A stretch of DNA of 64,000 nucleotides from a bacterium (GTDB taxonomy: Bacteria > Bacillota > Bacilli > Lactobacillales > Streptococcaceae), in assembly GCA_905221095.1 (NCBI GenBank), contig CAJNBV010000003.1, positions 157,502 to 221,501 of the forward strand, written 5' to 3'. This document shows positions 28,396 to 38,998 of the stretch, piece after piece (position 1 is the stretch's first letter; each line of letters starts with the position of its first letter). A model generated the notes under the pieces. That model was not told the DNA's origin, did no database searches, and saw only the letters and a list, made by a program, of their open reading frames with translations. The translations under genes and the position numbers were made by a program.

Positions 28396-29256
28396 TTATT
28401 TGATTTTCTTAGCTAGCATGGTCGCAAAGCGTAGTTGAATACGATTTCCATTCTCATCGCGACGGTGCAGATGTCCTGGATTTTCATTGTACTTGACCAA
28501 TTCCCAGTCCTTGTAATAGTCTGCCAGTTCCCCTTCTTTAAATGTGAATGGGAAGTTCACTGAGCAAGGATAATCCTCCGTGTCCATGGCACAGACGATA
28601 AGATTGTAACCACCAACACTGGTGTGCTCCTGCATATTTTTGATAATTGCAGGAATGCGGTCTGCTTGCAAAAACATCAAAACAACGGTCGATACGATGA
28701 AATCATAGTCTTGCCCAATGCTGGCTGAATTGATATCGTAAAGACCAAGAGGCATGTCTAGATCCTCTTGCTCCACAATGCTTTGCAAGATTTCAAGAGC
28801 CAGTTCATTTTGATCTACAGCTGTCACATCAAATCCTTGCTGGGCCAAAAAGAGGGAATTACGGCCCTGACCACAACCCAAATCCAAGGTTTTACCCGGT
28901 TTCACTGTTTGCATAGCTTCCAGAACTTCTGAATGAACAGGATTGGTATTGTATTTCTTAGGGAAATAATCCTCAGGTTTACAATAAAATTCCAAGTACC
29001 ATTCCACATCGTCTGTTGCAGCCTCCACTCGGTGCCAGGCTTGCGGTTGCGCCATGGGATTGTCGGCCCCTGCTTCAAAGAGGTGTTCGGCTAGAACTTC
29101 TCCTTCTTCACTCAATTCAATAAACTTGAGGGCTCCTTTTACAACAGTAATCTTGCCCCAAGTCCCGACCTTGGTATTGTGTTTCTGCTGGACAGCTTCA
29201 GGCATTGTTTGTTTATTCCACAGTGGCATGCGTTTGTAGGCAACTAGTTTTTCCAT
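28396..29256 (-). CDS. tehB: TehB-type SAM-dependent methyltransferase
   Basis: This 286-residue protein has an N-terminal cupin-like domain (about 1-95) and a C-terminal methyltransferase domain with the SAM motif [11 protein letters not shown] (about 121-131). TehB proteins give tellurite resistance in other bacteria; the natural substrate is unclear. I chose the second ATG (MEKLVAYK) because GAGGA lies 7 bases from it and directly touches the first one. It starts 14 bases after smpB. Confidence 0.9.
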   Translation of the reverse strand: MEKLVAYKRMPLWNKQTMPEAVQQKHNTKVGTWGKITVVKGALKFIELSEEGEVLAEHLFEAGADNPMAQPQAWHRVEAATDDVEWYLEFYCKPEDYFPKKYNTNPVHSEVLEAMQTVKPGKTLDLGCGQGRNSLFLAQQGFDVTAVDQNELALEILQSIVEQEDLDMPLGLYDINSASIGQDYDFIVSTVVLMFLQADRIPAIIKNMQEHTSVGGYNLIVCAMDTEDYPCSVNFPFTFKEGELADYYKDWELVKYNENPGHLHRRDENGNRIQLRFATMLAKKIK

Positions 29257-29270
29257 TTTCATTCCTCTTT

Positions 29271-29738
29271 TTATCGCTGGTTGACAGCTTTCATGACACG
29301 CGCGATATCGCGGTTTTGTTCACGACGTTTGATAGACTCCCGTTTGTCGTAGTCATGCTTCCCTTTAGCTAGGCCTAAAAGGAGCTTGGCATAGCCATCT
29401 TTGATATAGACTTTAAGGGGAACAAGGGTCATTCCAGTCCCTTTGGTCTCTTGTTCCAATTTTTGAATTTGTTTCTTATGGAGCAGGAGTTTACGACGGC
29501 GTTCAGGTTCCTGGTTCCAGATATTTCCCTCTTCGTAAGGAGCGATATGAACATTGCTCAACCAAACTTCTCCATTTTTCACTTGGGCAAAGCCATCCTT
29601 GAGATTGATTCGAGCAGCTCGCACACTCTTGATTTCAGTTCCAGTCAGGACCATTCCTGCCTCTAGCGTATCTACGATTGTATAGTCGTGGCGTGCCTTT
29701 TTATTTTGTGCGACGACCTTTCCCTCGCCCTTTGCCAT
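29271..29738 (-). CDS. smpB: SsrA-binding protein SmpB
   Basis: SmpB binds tmRNA and rescues stalled ribosomes. The 155-residue product begins [19 protein letters not shown] and shows the conserved [19 protein letters not shown] segment (about 33-51) and the C-terminal basic tail [19 protein letters not shown]. Its start overlaps the rnr 3' end by 38 bases. This linkage is functional, since RNase R degrades the mRNAs released by tmRNA. tmRNA itself is not in the window. Confidence 0.96.
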
Positions 29739-32055
29739 GCTTGGCTCCTTTCTTAGCTACTTCCTTGTAAAAAGGTTTCTTCCCTTTTTTCTTCTTGTCT
29801 TTTTGTGAATGCTTGCGCTTATCATTTGAGCGTCCTGATTTTCTCTTATCTTCCTTCTTATCTGAACGACGACTTGAACCACGCCCTCTGTCACTGCGAC
29901 TAGACTGTTTCAAGCCTTTTTCAATCACATCAAATTCACTTGGAATGTAAGAGAAATCAATTTCGCCCGTCATCTTGTCAGCTCTTTCAACCCGAATGCG
30001 AATCTGCTGACCTACACGGAAGGTTGTTCCTGATTTTTCCCCACGAAGGGTCAAATCACGCTCATGGAAATGATAAAATTCAGGCAAATTGGTGATGTGA
30101 ATTAAGCCCTCAACCGTATTTGGCAATTCAACAAAGAGACCAAATTTGACGATGCTGGACACAACCGCATCATACTCTTCACCAACGTATTCTTCCATGT
30201 ACTCAGCCTTTTTCATAGCTTCGACTTCGCGCTCCGCCTCGATTGCACGACGCTCACGATTAGAAGACTGGGTCGCAATCTCTGGAATCACTTGCTCAAA
30301 ATGCTCGGCTATTTCTTTAGAACGGCCATAATCACGAATCATTCGATGAACAAGAAGGTCTGGATAACGACGAATCGGACTGGTAAAGTGAGTGTAATAG
30401 TCAGCCGCTAGTCCATAGTGGCCGTGATTATGCTCCGAATAGCGAGCCTGCTGCATGGAGCGAAGAAGCATCATGGACAATACATCCGCATAAGGTTCTC
30501 CCTCAACAGTACGCATGATGTCTTGAAGCGCCTCCTGGCTAATCTCACTGGCAGTCCCATAAATGCGCAAGCCAAAGCTCGAAGCATAATCAATAAACTT
30601 CTGAACCTTTTCAGCCTTGGGCTCCTCGTGGATTCGATAAATAAAAGGCAAATCCAGCTTACTAAAATGCTCAGCAACTGTTTCATTGGCCATCAGCATA
30701 AAGGACTCAATCATGCGCTCGGCAACACCACGCTGACGAAGAACGATATCAACAGGCTTACCTTGTTTATCCACTAAAATCTTGGCTTCATTGGTATCGA
30801 AATTGAGGGCTCCACGTTTCACACGCATGTTTTCTAAAATTTCATGGAGCTTGGCCATAAGTTCGATACTTGGAACAATTTTCTTATATTCTTGCCTCTT
30901 CTCCTCGTCACCTGCTAGGATATCATTGACAGCGCTATAGGTCATACGGAAGCTTGTCTTGATAACCGTTTGGGTAATGGTGTAGTTGACCACACGACCA
31001 TATTTATCAATCTCCATAATAGCAGACTGGGTCAAGCGATCTACTTGAGGATTGAGGGAGCAGATGCCATTCGACAGTCTTTCTGGAAGCATTGGCACCA
31101 CACGGTCTGTCACATAGACAGAAGTCGCGCGGTTAAGGGCTTCCTTGTCGAGGGCAGAACCCTCGGTAACATAGTAGGAAACATCTGCGATGTGAACTCC
31201 AAGTTCTAGATTGCCATTTTTCAAGGCCTTAATATGCACCGCATCGTCCAAGTCCTTGGCATCAGCACCGTCAATGGTAAAGGTAATCTCATCTCTTAGA
31301 TCCAGACGACCTTCCATATCCTTTTGAGACGGAGCATCAGGCACACTTTCTGCTTCCTTGACAACAACTTCTGGAAATTCTGAGACAATGTCCATAGACT
31401 CCAAAACCTCAAGGACATCAATTCCGACATCCGTCGAGTGCCCCACCACATCGAGGACACTAGCGACAAAGAAATCATGTTTCTTGCTTGGATATTTGTC
31501 GATAAATACCTTGAGAACCTCTGTCCCTTCTAGTTTAAGAGCTGGTTTCTTAACATAAATCGGCTGGCTAATTTTCTGGTTTTTAGAACGGATGTAGCCG
31601 GCATACTTAGGCTTTTCCTGATCTAGAACAATTTGTCCAACAACGGTTGTCAAACTGTGCTCTAGAATATCAATAATTTTGGCTTCCGCTGCTGTTCCCT
31701 TGTTACGGTCAGCGACTTTCTTGATGACGACCTCAACGGTATCACCATCAATAGCATAGTTGACATCGTTTTTTCCTACAAATAGGTCGTCCTCTTCCCC
31801 TTCCAGACTGACAAAACCAAAGCCATTTTTATGGGCATGAAAAATCCCCTTCAGAGTAATCTCATGTTTTTTCTTGACTTCCAAAGTCAGACTACCATCT
31901 TCCTCAAAGCGTATCTGGTGCTTTCTTTCCATTAGGGACAAGGTTTTAATCAACTCACGAAAATCCTTGGACCTGTCTTTTCCTAAAGCCTGAGCCAAGT
32001 CATTGACAGTCACCTTTCCCTTGTCTTGTAAATATTCTTTTATTCTATCTTTCAT
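29701..32055 (-). CDS. rnr: ribonuclease R
   Basis: This 3'-5' exoribonuclease degrades structured RNA. The 784-residue product has an N-terminal helix-turn-helix and cold-shock domains (about 1-230), the RNB catalytic domain with the Asp cluster [13 protein letters not shown] (about 268-280), and an S1 domain (about 640-725). A long Lys/Arg-rich tail (about 60 residues) ends the protein. It lies in the order secG-rnr-smpB, common in Firmicutes. Confidence 0.96.
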
Positions 32056-32112
32056 ATTTTCTTTCTAGATTTTTTTATTTTCTTTTACTGTAAAACCTTC
32101 TAAAATATCTTT

Positions 32113-32147
32113 TAAAAATAAAAAGAGGCAAAGACCTAGTCCTGCCC
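32113..32147 (-). terminator. terminator or attenuator after secG
   Basis: GGCAGGAC-TAG-GTCTTTGCC (one bulge) is followed by TCTTTTTATTTTT, 10 bases after the secG stop and before rnr. Confidence 0.75.
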
Positions 32148-32156
32148 ATTATTTTC

Positions 32157-32390
32157 TTATCTACTTGATAATACCGTCAATGCTAAGGCAATGGCTAGCC
32201 AGAAAAAGACTAAAATCCCTGTCAAACGCTGCATTACAGCTTCAAAACCGCGTGCTTTACTGCGTTCAAACAAATCACCTGAGCTGGCATCAAATACATT
32301 GCTGGATTGATTTTTAGTTGGTTGCATGAAAATCGCAATCACAATTACAACAGATAATACTAATAAAATGGTTAATAATAGGTTATACAT
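32157..32390 (-). CDS. secG: preprotein translocase subunit SecG
   Basis: This 77-residue membrane subunit of the SecYEG channel has two hydrophobic segments (about 1-23 and 54-75) separated by the conserved FDASSGDLFERSKARGFEAV linker region. AAGGAG precedes the ATG. It lies between rpmG and rnr. Confidence 0.92.
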   Translation of the reverse strand: MYNLLLTILLVLSVVIVIAIFMQPTKNQSSNVFDASSGDLFERSKARGFEAVMQRLTGILVFFWLAIALALTVLSSR

Positions 32391-32429
32391 ATCAAACTCC
32401 TTAAAATCCTTATTATTTTACCATAAAAT

Positions 32430-32579
32430 CTACTTAGATTCAAGATGTAGGGTTACTTTTCTTTCCTTGGGACAATACTTTAAAACCTCAATCTTGTCTG
32501 GATGGGTTTTTGAATTTTTACTAGTTAGGTAATTGATACTGCCACAAGAGGAGCATTTGAGATTAATTTTTACTCGCAC
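32430..32579 (-). CDS. rpmG: 50S ribosomal protein L33, zinc-type variant
   Basis: This 49-residue ribosomal protein starts with GTG and begins [17 protein letters not shown]. The zinc-ribbon pattern is CxxC followed by a single Cys in YCPKERK, so the fourth ligand of the canonical four-Cys form is replaced. The [13 protein letters not shown] segment is typical of L33. The G of its GTG is the last base of the pmrA TAG stop (TAGTG), so translation is coupled. Confidence 0.9.
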
Positions 32580-33778
32580 TAGATTTCCTTTACTTTTAAT
32601 AATGTTCGAAATTGAAGCAGGTTAAAGAGACAACTAAAGGCAACACAAAAGCTTGTCGCATAAAAGACAGCATGGTAGCCAAATTGGCCTGCTACTGCAG
32701 AACCTGCCATGGGACCAACGACACCTCCCAGATAAAAGAATACCTGATTGAAGGCAAAGACCCTCGAAATACCGGCTTTGGGAGTCATTTTACTGAGAAG
32801 GGCATTGACCCCGGGAATCAAGGCACCGGTTCCCAATCCAAAGAGGAAACGATAAAGTCCTAATTGAAGGGGGCTAGAGGCATTGGCACAGAGGAGATAG
32901 ATGATAACTGAATAAAACTGGGCTACAACCAAGAGACGATGATTGCCCACCTTGTCACCTAACTTGCCCATGACTCCTGCACTCATCATACTGGAAAAGC
33001 CCATACTGGATACAATCAAACCAGAGACAAAAAGAAGATTCTCTGTCTGCCCTAAGTCGCGTACATAAAGAGCCAAAATAGGGCCAATCGATTGAGCTGA
33101 AAATTGTATGACAAAACTCGTTAGAAAGAGATTAACCAAGAGATAGGGATATTTAACCGAGGTAAATAATTCCTTTGTTGGAATAGCCTTTTCCTTGGCT
33201 ACTGGTTGAAAATCTTCCTTGATAAAGCAAATAGTCAAAATAGCAGCTAAAAACAGAAAACTACCAACCAGTAAGAAAACCGTACGAATGCCAAATAATT
33301 CTGCGATAAAGCCACCAATAAAGGGACCAGTTAGAGTACCTGCAACTACGCCTGTAGACAGAGTACCTAAGGCAGAGCCTGATTTCTCCTTAGGAACCTG
33401 ACTGGCTATCAAGGCCGTTGCATTGGGAACAAATCCTGCAAATACACCGTTTAATAAACGAAGAAAGATCAACCAATAGATATTTGGGACAAAGGCCAAG
33501 CCTCCCATAGTAATGGTCATGGCAAGACCTGCTCGAATCATCATGGGTTTTCGGCCGTATTTGTCAGCCAGAATGCCCCAGACAGGAGAAAAGAGCGCCG
33601 CGGAAATTGCAGATACAGAAATAGCTAAGCCTGCATAAAAAGCAGCTTGCTCACTCCCTACACCTAGATTTTCCACAAAGATAGGCATAAAAGGCACAAC
33701 CAAAGAAATACTGGCTCCTGTCAGAAAATTACCAAACCAGGCAATGCGCAGATTATCCTTCCAGTTAATCTCTGTCAT
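32579..33778 (-). CDS. pmrA: MFS multidrug efflux transporter PmrA
   Basis: This is a 399-residue major facilitator with about twelve membrane segments. It shows the MFS motif A between TM2 and TM3 ([13 protein letters not shown]) and the drug-efflux TM5 motif G(x)6GP-like [10 protein letters not shown]. PmrA is known in pneumococci as a fluoroquinolone and dye efflux pump. I start it at MTEINWKD with GGAGG 8 bases upstream; a longer frame was rejected. It overlaps coaE by 14 bases. Confidence 0.9.
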
Positions 33779-34370
33779 CTTGCCTACCTCCCTCAAGAAG
33801 GATACGCACTTGAGTAAGAAGTTGATCCTGATTTCCATTGTTATCTAAAACATGACTAGCCAAATCTTTCTTTTTCTCTAAAGGCCACTGGGCTGCCAGA
33901 CGAGATTCAGCTTCATTTTTGGACAAGTGGTCTCTTTTCATTAAACGTTCTACTTGTACATCTCGGTCCACATAGACCAACCAAGTCTCATCAAACCAAG
34001 CGCTGTAGTCCTGCTCAAAAAGCAAGGGAATATCCATGAAGAAAATAACCTCTGTCTGATTCAACTGGTCTCTCAAAGTAGCCAACTCTTCACGAATAAT
34101 CTCCCCTTGAGCTATCCTAGACCATTCTCGTTCTTCAGGATTTGAAAAGATGTGACTAGCTAGGAGAGGGCGATCGAGTTCTCCATTTTCAAGGATGATT
34201 TTTTGACCAAAATGCTGGACTAGAGCCTCAAACAGACGACCACCAGGTTTCTGTAGTTGGTGGACGACTGCATCGGCATCCACCACTTGAAAACCTTGCT
34301 GTCTTAGAAAATTTGTCACAGTTGACTTACCAGAGGCAATTCCCCCAGTAATTCCAATGATTTTTCCCAT
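33765..34370 (-). CDS. coaE: dephospho-CoA kinase
   Basis: CoaE phosphorylates the ribose 3'-OH of dephospho-CoA, the last step of CoA synthesis. The 201-residue product has the P-loop GGIASGKST at residues 8-16, the VVDADAVVHQL motif (about 29-39) and RLAAQWPLEKK in the C-terminal part. The start is MGKIIGITGG, in a TGATG overlap with the mutM stop. The mutM-coaE pair is common in streptococci. Confidence 0.96.
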   Translation of the reverse strand: MGKIIGITGGIASGKSTVTNFLRQQGFQVVDADAVVHQLQKPGGRLFEALVQHFGQKIILENGELDRPLLASHIFSNPEEREWSRIAQGEIIREELATLRDQLNQTEVIFFMDIPLLFEQDYSAWFDETWLVYVDRDVQVERLMKRDHLSKNEAESRLAAQWPLEKKKDLASHVLDNNGNQDQLLTQVRILLEGGRQDDRD

Positions 34371-35194
34371 CAGTCCCTCCTTTGACAGTTTGGACAAAAG
34401 TGGGTTCCACGTCCGCCTAGTTGGATTTTCTCAATGATAGTGGCACAACGTGAACATTCTTGACCAGCCTTGTCATAGACCTGATGAAAGGCCTGCATGG
34501 TTCCGTCTTCCCCAAAGGCATTGGTATAGGTCCGAATGGTCGAGCCACCTTTTGCAACAGCCTGACCCAAAACAGCGATAGTTTGGTCATGAATGGCTGA
34601 CGCTTCTGCTGCTGTCAAAGTTTGCGAAGGTCTTGCTGGATGAATCTGAGCTCGCCAAAGAACCTCATCCACATAGATATTGCCAAGGCCAGCTACCAAG
34701 GTCTGGTCTAAAAGGTGGGATTTGATAGGCTTTTTAGACTTGGCTAGGGCAGCTTGAAAGACCTGCAAATCAAAGTCTTCTTCGCTTGGTTCAGGCCCTA
34801 GTTTCTTAGAAATAAAGTAGGCTTCCAAAAGGTCAGGAGCCAAGAGTTCCATAGTACCAAACTTGCGTACATCCTCATAAACAAGCGTTCCACCGTCCTC
34901 AAACTGAAAGAAAACATGGGCATGCTTGCGTTCAGGTACTTGGTCTGGATAGTAAAAATACTTACCCTCCATCCGCAAATGGGAAATCAAGACCTTGTCT
35001 GTCAGGTAGAAAATCAAATATTTACCACGACGTCCCATTGATTCAACAATCTGACCAGGCACTTCCTTTTGAAACTCGTCCAAATCTGTCTTAATCATCT
35101 TGGAATAACGAATTTCTATACTTGAAATCTTCTTTCCCAAAATCAATTTTTCTAAGCCACGGCGAACAGTTTCAACCTCTGGTAATTCAGGCAT
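34370..35194 (-). CDS. mutM: formamidopyrimidine-DNA glycosylase
   Basis: MutM (Fpg) removes 8-oxoguanine from DNA. The 274-residue product begins MPELPEVETV, where the catalytic Pro2 and Glu3 are exposed after Met removal. It contains a conserved Lys in the beta-hairpin region, the helix-two-turn-helix (VAGLGNIYVDEVLWRAQIHP, about 164-183) and a C-terminal zinc finger (C-x2-C...C-x2-C, about 245-268). AGGAGG precedes the ATG. Confidence 0.97.
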   Translation of the reverse strand: MPELPEVETVRRGLEKLILGKKISSIEIRYSKMIKTDLDEFQKEVPGQIVESMGRRGKYLIFYLTDKVLISHLRMEGKYFYYPDQVPERKHAHVFFQFEDGGTLVYEDVRKFGTMELLAPDLLEAYFISKKLGPEPSEEDFDLQVFQAALAKSKKPIKSHLLDQTLVAGLGNIYVDEVLWRAQIHPARPSQTLTAAEASAIHDQTIAVLGQAVAKGGSTIRTYTNAFGEDGTMQAFHQVYDKAGQECSRCATIIEKIQLGGRGTHFCPNCQRRD

Positions 35195-35242
35195 AAGTCC
35201 TCCTTCTGTAAAAACAAGAAGCAGGCATGAGCCCACCTCTAC

Positions 35243-36142
35243 TTAGTATTCTTTTTCATTATAGCCAAAGTCAGCCAAATCTAGTTTTTTATCACGCCAG
35301 TTTTTCTTAACCTTGACCCAAGTTTCTAGAAAGACCTTGTCTCCTAGCATGAGTTCAATATCACGACGGGCCATACTACCAATTTTCTTAAGCATAGCAC
35401 CACCTTTACCGATGATGATCCCTTTCTGACTATCACGCTCAACCATAATAGTTGCACGAATGTGCACCTTGTCTGTCTCTTCGTCACGTTTCATAGAGTC
35501 AACCACAACGGCAACTGAGTGAGGAATTTCTTCACGAGTTAGGTGCAAGACTTTCTCGCGAACCATTTCTGAAACCAAGAATCGTTCTGGATGGTCTGTG
35601 ATTTGATCAGACGGGAAATACTGGAAACCTTCGTCCAGATTTTCACTCAAAATATCCACTAGACGAGACACGTTATTGCCCTGAAGGGCTGAGATAGGAA
35701 CAATTTCCTTGAAGTCCATCTGATTACGGAAATCATCAATCTGAGACAAAAGCTGGTCTGGGTGAACCTTATCAATCTTGTTCACCACTAGAATCACAGG
35801 GACCTTGGCAGCCTTGAGACGCTCGATAATCATATCGTCCCCTTTACCACGCGCTTCATCAGCAGGAACCATGAAAAGAACGGTGTCCACTTCACGAAGG
35901 GTGCTATAGGCAGATTCGACCATGAAATCTCCAAGAGCCGTTTTAGGCTTGTGAATCCCTGGCGTGTCGATAAAGACGATTTGCTCCCTATCGGTCGTGT
36001 AAATTCCCATGATTTTGTTGCGCGTTGTCTGCGCCTTGTCACTCATGATGGCAATCTTTTGCCCCATGACGTGATTTAAAAAAGTTGACTTCCCAACATT
36101 GGGACGTCCTAAAATGGCTACAAAGCCTGATTTAAATGTCAT
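35243..36142 (-). CDS. era: GTPase Era
   Basis: Era binds the 3' end of 16S rRNA and helps 30S assembly. The 299-residue product has the G domain with GRPNVGKST (about 12-20), DTPG (about 59-62) and NKID (about 122-125), and a C-terminal KH domain with [11 protein letters not shown] (about 246-256). It lies in the ybeY-dgk-era cluster conserved in Firmicutes. No promoter was seen between it and dgk. Confidence 0.97.
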   Translation of the reverse strand: MTFKSGFVAILGRPNVGKSTFLNHVMGQKIAIMSDKAQTTRNKIMGIYTTDREQIVFIDTPGIHKPKTALGDFMVESAYSTLREVDTVLFMVPADEARGKGDDMIIERLKAAKVPVILVVNKIDKVHPDQLLSQIDDFRNQMDFKEIVPISALQGNNVSRLVDILSENLDEGFQYFPSDQITDHPERFLVSEMVREKVLHLTREEIPHSVAVVVDSMKRDEETDKVHIRATIMVERDSQKGIIIGKGGAMLKKIGSMARRDIELMLGDKVFLETWVKVKKNWRDKKLDLADFGYNEKEY

Positions 36143-36158
36143 AATTTCCTCTTACTGT

Positions 36159-36554
36159 TTAAAATATTAAATCCCAGATTCGTGGGAGAAAAATCAATGC
36201 GCCTGTTAAGGCTGCGAAAAGAGAGACCACTAATACCGCGCCAGCCGCCATATCCTTGGCATTTTTAGCCAGCATGGAAAAGTGATAGTGACTGGCCAAA
36301 TCCACTACATTTTCAATAGCAGAGTTGATAATTTCAAAGGCTACTACCAAGAAAATGCTCAATAGAAGAAAGAGCCATTCGATTCGTGACACCTGAAAAA
36401 TAAAACCTGCAAGGATGACCACGAGAGCCGTCACTGCGTGTTTTCGCATATTGCGTTCTTCCTTGATAGCAGTAAAAATTCCTGTGAGGGCAAATTCTAA
36501 ACTGGATATCAGGTCACGATTTTTCCATTTTCGTTTATTGTCTTGTGAGTCCAT
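36159..36554 (-). CDS. dgk: undecaprenol/diacylglycerol kinase
   Basis: This 131-residue membrane enzyme is of the small DgkA family. In Gram-positives it phosphorylates undecaprenol to recycle the cell-wall carrier lipid. It has three hydrophobic helices (about 42-62, 64-83 and 103-128) and the conserved [13 protein letters not shown] motif (about 78-90). It overlaps ybeY by 20 bases. Confidence 0.92.
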   Translation of the reverse strand: MDSQDNKRKWKNRDLISSLEFALTGIFTAIKEERNMRKHAVTALVVILAGFIFQVSRIEWLFLLLSIFLVVAFEIINSAIENVVDLASHYHFSMLAKNAKDMAAGAVLVVSLFAALTGALIFLPRIWDLIF

Positions 36555-37032
36555 AGGCTGTCAAAATTTCTTCTTGTAAACCGAACATCTCCGCTTCTTC
36601 TTCTGGAGTGTAGTGATCATAGCCGTTGATATGTAAAAAGCCGTGTACTGCCAAGAAACCCATCTCACGCTCAAAGCTGTGGCCATATTCCTCGGCCTGC
36701 TCATGAGCCTTATCAATAGAGATGAACAATTCCCCAATATAGGCATCAAACTCAGACATCATCTCTGCTAATTCTGGATTTTCAAGCAAGTCTTCTTCGT
36801 CAAAGGCAATTTCCAACTCTGGCTTATACTCAAGGCTGATGACATCTGTCGGACGGTCGGTGTCACGGTACTCCAGATTGAGTTCATGACTACGCTCATT
36901 GGTCACAAAGGTAACTGCCATCTCCTTGTCTTCTTTTCCTAATTTTTGGGCTGCAAATTCCAAAATTTCTTGGGTTTGTTGCAACATTTCTTTTGAAACT
37001 TGACCAGTTTCATCTACCATTTCAATATACAT
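36535..37032 (-). CDS. ybeY: endoribonuclease YbeY
   Basis: This 165-residue metal-dependent RNase takes part in rRNA maturation. It has the zinc motif [11 protein letters not shown] (about 129-139, of form HxxxHxxxxxH), and the N-terminal [10 protein letters not shown] segment (about 60-69). It starts the ybeY-dgk-era-mutM-coaE-pmrA-rpmG series. Confidence 0.95.
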   Translation of the reverse strand: MYIEMVDETGQVSKEMLQQTQEILEFAAQKLGKEDKEMAVTFVTNERSHELNLEYRDTDRPTDVISLEYKPELEIAFDEEDLLENPELAEMMSEFDAYIGELFISIDKAHEQAEEYGHSFEREMGFLAVHGFLHINGYDHYTPEEEAEMFGLQEEILTAYGLTRQ

Positions 37033-37061
37033 GTGCTTCTCGTTTCTCTTTACTTGGCTTT

Positions 37062-37070
37062 ATTATACCA
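37062..37070 (-). promoter_or_regulatory. extended -10 promoter of ybeY
   Basis: The minus strand reads TGGTATAAT 30 bases before the ybeY start. It is back to back with the pavA promoter. Confidence 0.65.
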
Positions 37071-37097
37071 CATTTCCATGATTTTATTCTACCTTTT

Positions 37098-37106
37098 TGA
37101 TATAAT
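37098..37106 (+). promoter_or_regulatory. extended -10 promoter of pavA
   Basis: TGATATAAT lies 31 bases upstream of the pavA start. Confidence 0.65.
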
Positions 37107-37136
37107 ACTATGGAATACAATCACAAGGAGAGAACG

Positions 37137-38792
37137 ATGTCATTTGACGGATTTTTTTTACACCACATGGTTGAAGAATTGCAAAGAGAGTTGCTTAACG
37201 GTCGCATTCAGAAAATCAATCAGCCTTTTGAACAAGAGTTGGTCTTGCAAATCCGCAGCAATCGCCAAAGTCATCGCCTGCTCCTTTCTGCTCATCCAGT
37301 TTTTGGACGCATTCAGCTGACCCAAACGACTTTTGAAAATCCAGCTCAACCTTCCACCTTTATCATGGTTTTGAGAAAGTATTTGCAGGGTGCCCTAATT
37401 GAATCGATTGAGCAAGTGGAAAATGACCGCATTGTGGAAATCACGGTTTCCAATAAAAACGAGATTGGAGACCATATTCAGGCTACCTTAATTATCGAAA
37501 TCATGGGTAAACACAGTAATATTCTACTGGTCGATAAAAGTAGCCATAAAATCCTCGAAGTTATTAAACACGTCGGCTTTTCACAAAATAGCTACCGCAC
37601 CTTGTTGCCTGGATCGACCTATATCGCTCCGCCAAGCACGGAATCGTTCAATCCTTTCACGATCAAGGACGAGAAACTCTTTGAAATCCTGCAAACACAG
37701 GAAACGACAGCTAAAAATCTTCAAAACCTCTTTCAAGGTCTGGGACGCGATACGGCAAATGAATTGGAAAACATTCTGGTTAGTGATAAACTGTCTACTT
37801 TCCGTAACTTTTTCAGTCAAGAAACCAAGCCTTGCTTGACAGAGACTTCCTTCAGTCCAGTTCCTTTCACAAATCAGGTGGGAGAGCCTTTTACCAGTCT
37901 TTCTGATTTGCTGGATACCTACTATAAGGACAAGGCAGAACGCGACCGCGTCAAACAGCAAGCCAGTGAACTCATTCGTCGTGTTGAAAATGAACTTCAT
38001 AAAAACCGACACAAACTCAAAAAACAAGAAAAAGAGTTACTGGCGACAGACAATGCGGAGGAATTTCGCCAAAAAGGGGAATTGCTGACAACTTTCCTCC
38101 ATCAAGTTCCTAATGACCAAGATCAGGTTATCCTAGACAACTACTATACTAACCAACCTATCACCATTGCGCTTGATAAGGCCTTTACTCCCAACCAAAA
38201 TGCCCAACGCTATTTCAAACGTTACCAGAAACTAAAAGAAGCTGTCAAATACTTGACTAATCTGATTGAAGAAACCAAGGCAACCATTCTCTATCTGGAA
38301 AGTGTCGAGACCGTCCTCAACCAAGCTGGACTGGAAGAAATTGCTGAAATCCGTGAAGAATTGATTCAAACTGGCTTTATCCGCAGAAGACAACGCGAGA
38401 AAATCCAGAAACGTAAAAAACCAGAACAATATCTGGCCAGCGATGGCAAAACCATCATCTATGTCGGACGCAATAACCTGCAAAATGAGGAGCTAACTTT
38501 TAAAATGGCCCGTAAGGAAGAACTTTGGTTCCATGCCAAGGACATCCCTGGAAGCCATGTTGTCATATCAGGCAATCTTGACCCATCTGATGAAGTCAAA
38601 ACAGACGCAGCTGAGTTGGCCGCCTACTTCTCTCAAGGGCGTCTGTCAAATCTGGTGCAGGTAGATATGATTGAAGTCAAAAAACTCAACAAACCAAGTG
38701 GTGGCAAACCCGGCTTTGTCACCTACACAGGACAAAAGACCCTCCGTGTCACACCAGACCCCGAAAAAATCGCATCCATGAAAAAATCCTGA
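37137..38792 (+). CDS. pavA: fibronectin-binding protein PavA / RqcH (NEMF family)
   Basis: This 551-residue protein is of the NFACT/Rqc2 family. In pneumococci it is known as the adhesion factor PavA, although it has no signal peptide or cell-wall anchor. In Bacillus the homologue RqcH adds alanine tails on stalled 50S subunits. It has an N-terminal NFACT-N domain (1-200), a coiled-coil middle (about 270-410) and a C-terminal NFACT-R domain with ELWFHAKDIPGSHVVI (about 462-477). The start MSFDGFFLH has AAGGAG upstream. Confidence 0.94.
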   Translation: MSFDGFFLHHMVEELQRELLNGRIQKINQPFEQELVLQIRSNRQSHRLLLSAHPVFGRIQLTQTTFENPAQPSTFIMVLRKYLQGALIESIEQVENDRIVEITVSNKNEIGDHIQATLIIEIMGKHSNILLVDKSSHKILEVIKHVGFSQNSYRTLLPGSTYIAPPSTESFNPFTIKDEKLFEILQTQETTAKNLQNLFQGLGRDTANELENILVSDKLSTFRNFFSQETKPCLTETSFSPVPFTNQVGEPFTSLSDLLDTYYKDKAERDRVKQQASELIRRVENELHKNRHKLKKQEKELLATDNAEEFRQKGELLTTFLHQVPNDQDQVILDNYYTNQPITIALDKAFTPNQNAQRYFKRYQKLKEAVKYLTNLIEETKATILYLESVETVLNQAGLEEIAEIREELIQTGFIRRRQREKIQKRKKPEQYLASDGKTIIYVGRNNLQNEELTFKMARKEELWFHAKDIPGSHVVISGNLDPSDEVKTDAAELAAYFSQGRLSNLVQVDMIEVKKLNKPSGGKPGFVTYTGQKTLRVTPDPEKIASMKKS

Positions 38793-38815
38793 TTCGAATT
38801 GAAATCAGGATTTTT
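38786..38815 (+). terminator. terminator after pavA
   Basis: ATCCTGATT / AATCAGGAT with a loop of about eleven bases and five T residues overlaps the pavA stop codon. Confidence 0.88.
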
Positions 38816-38820
38816 CGCTT

Positions 38821-38970
38821 ATACTCTTCGAAAATCTCTTCAAACCACGTCAACGTCGCCTTGCCGTATATATGTGACGGTCTTCGTCAGTCTTATCTAC
38901 AACCTCAAAACACTGTTTTGAGCAACCTACGGCTAGTTTCCTAGTTTGCTCTTTGATTTTCATTGAGTAT
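38821..38970 (+). repeat. BOX element, complete boxA-boxB-boxC
   Basis: This 150-bp element starts ATACTCTTCGAAAATCTCTT and contains CGTCGCCTTGCCGTA (boxA). A single boxB follows, with TGACGGTCTTCGTCA-type and CTCAAAACA-C-TGTTTTGAG (38904-38922) hairpins, and then boxC ending GATTTTCATTGAGTAT. It fills the gap between the convergent pavA and lytB genes. Confidence 0.9.
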
Positions 38971-38998
38971 TATACTCAAATCATATCCAATTATAGGA

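Noticed and set aside
37581..38027. 148-codon minus-strand frame inside pavA
   Set aside because: It is antisense to a well-conserved gene and has no start signal.
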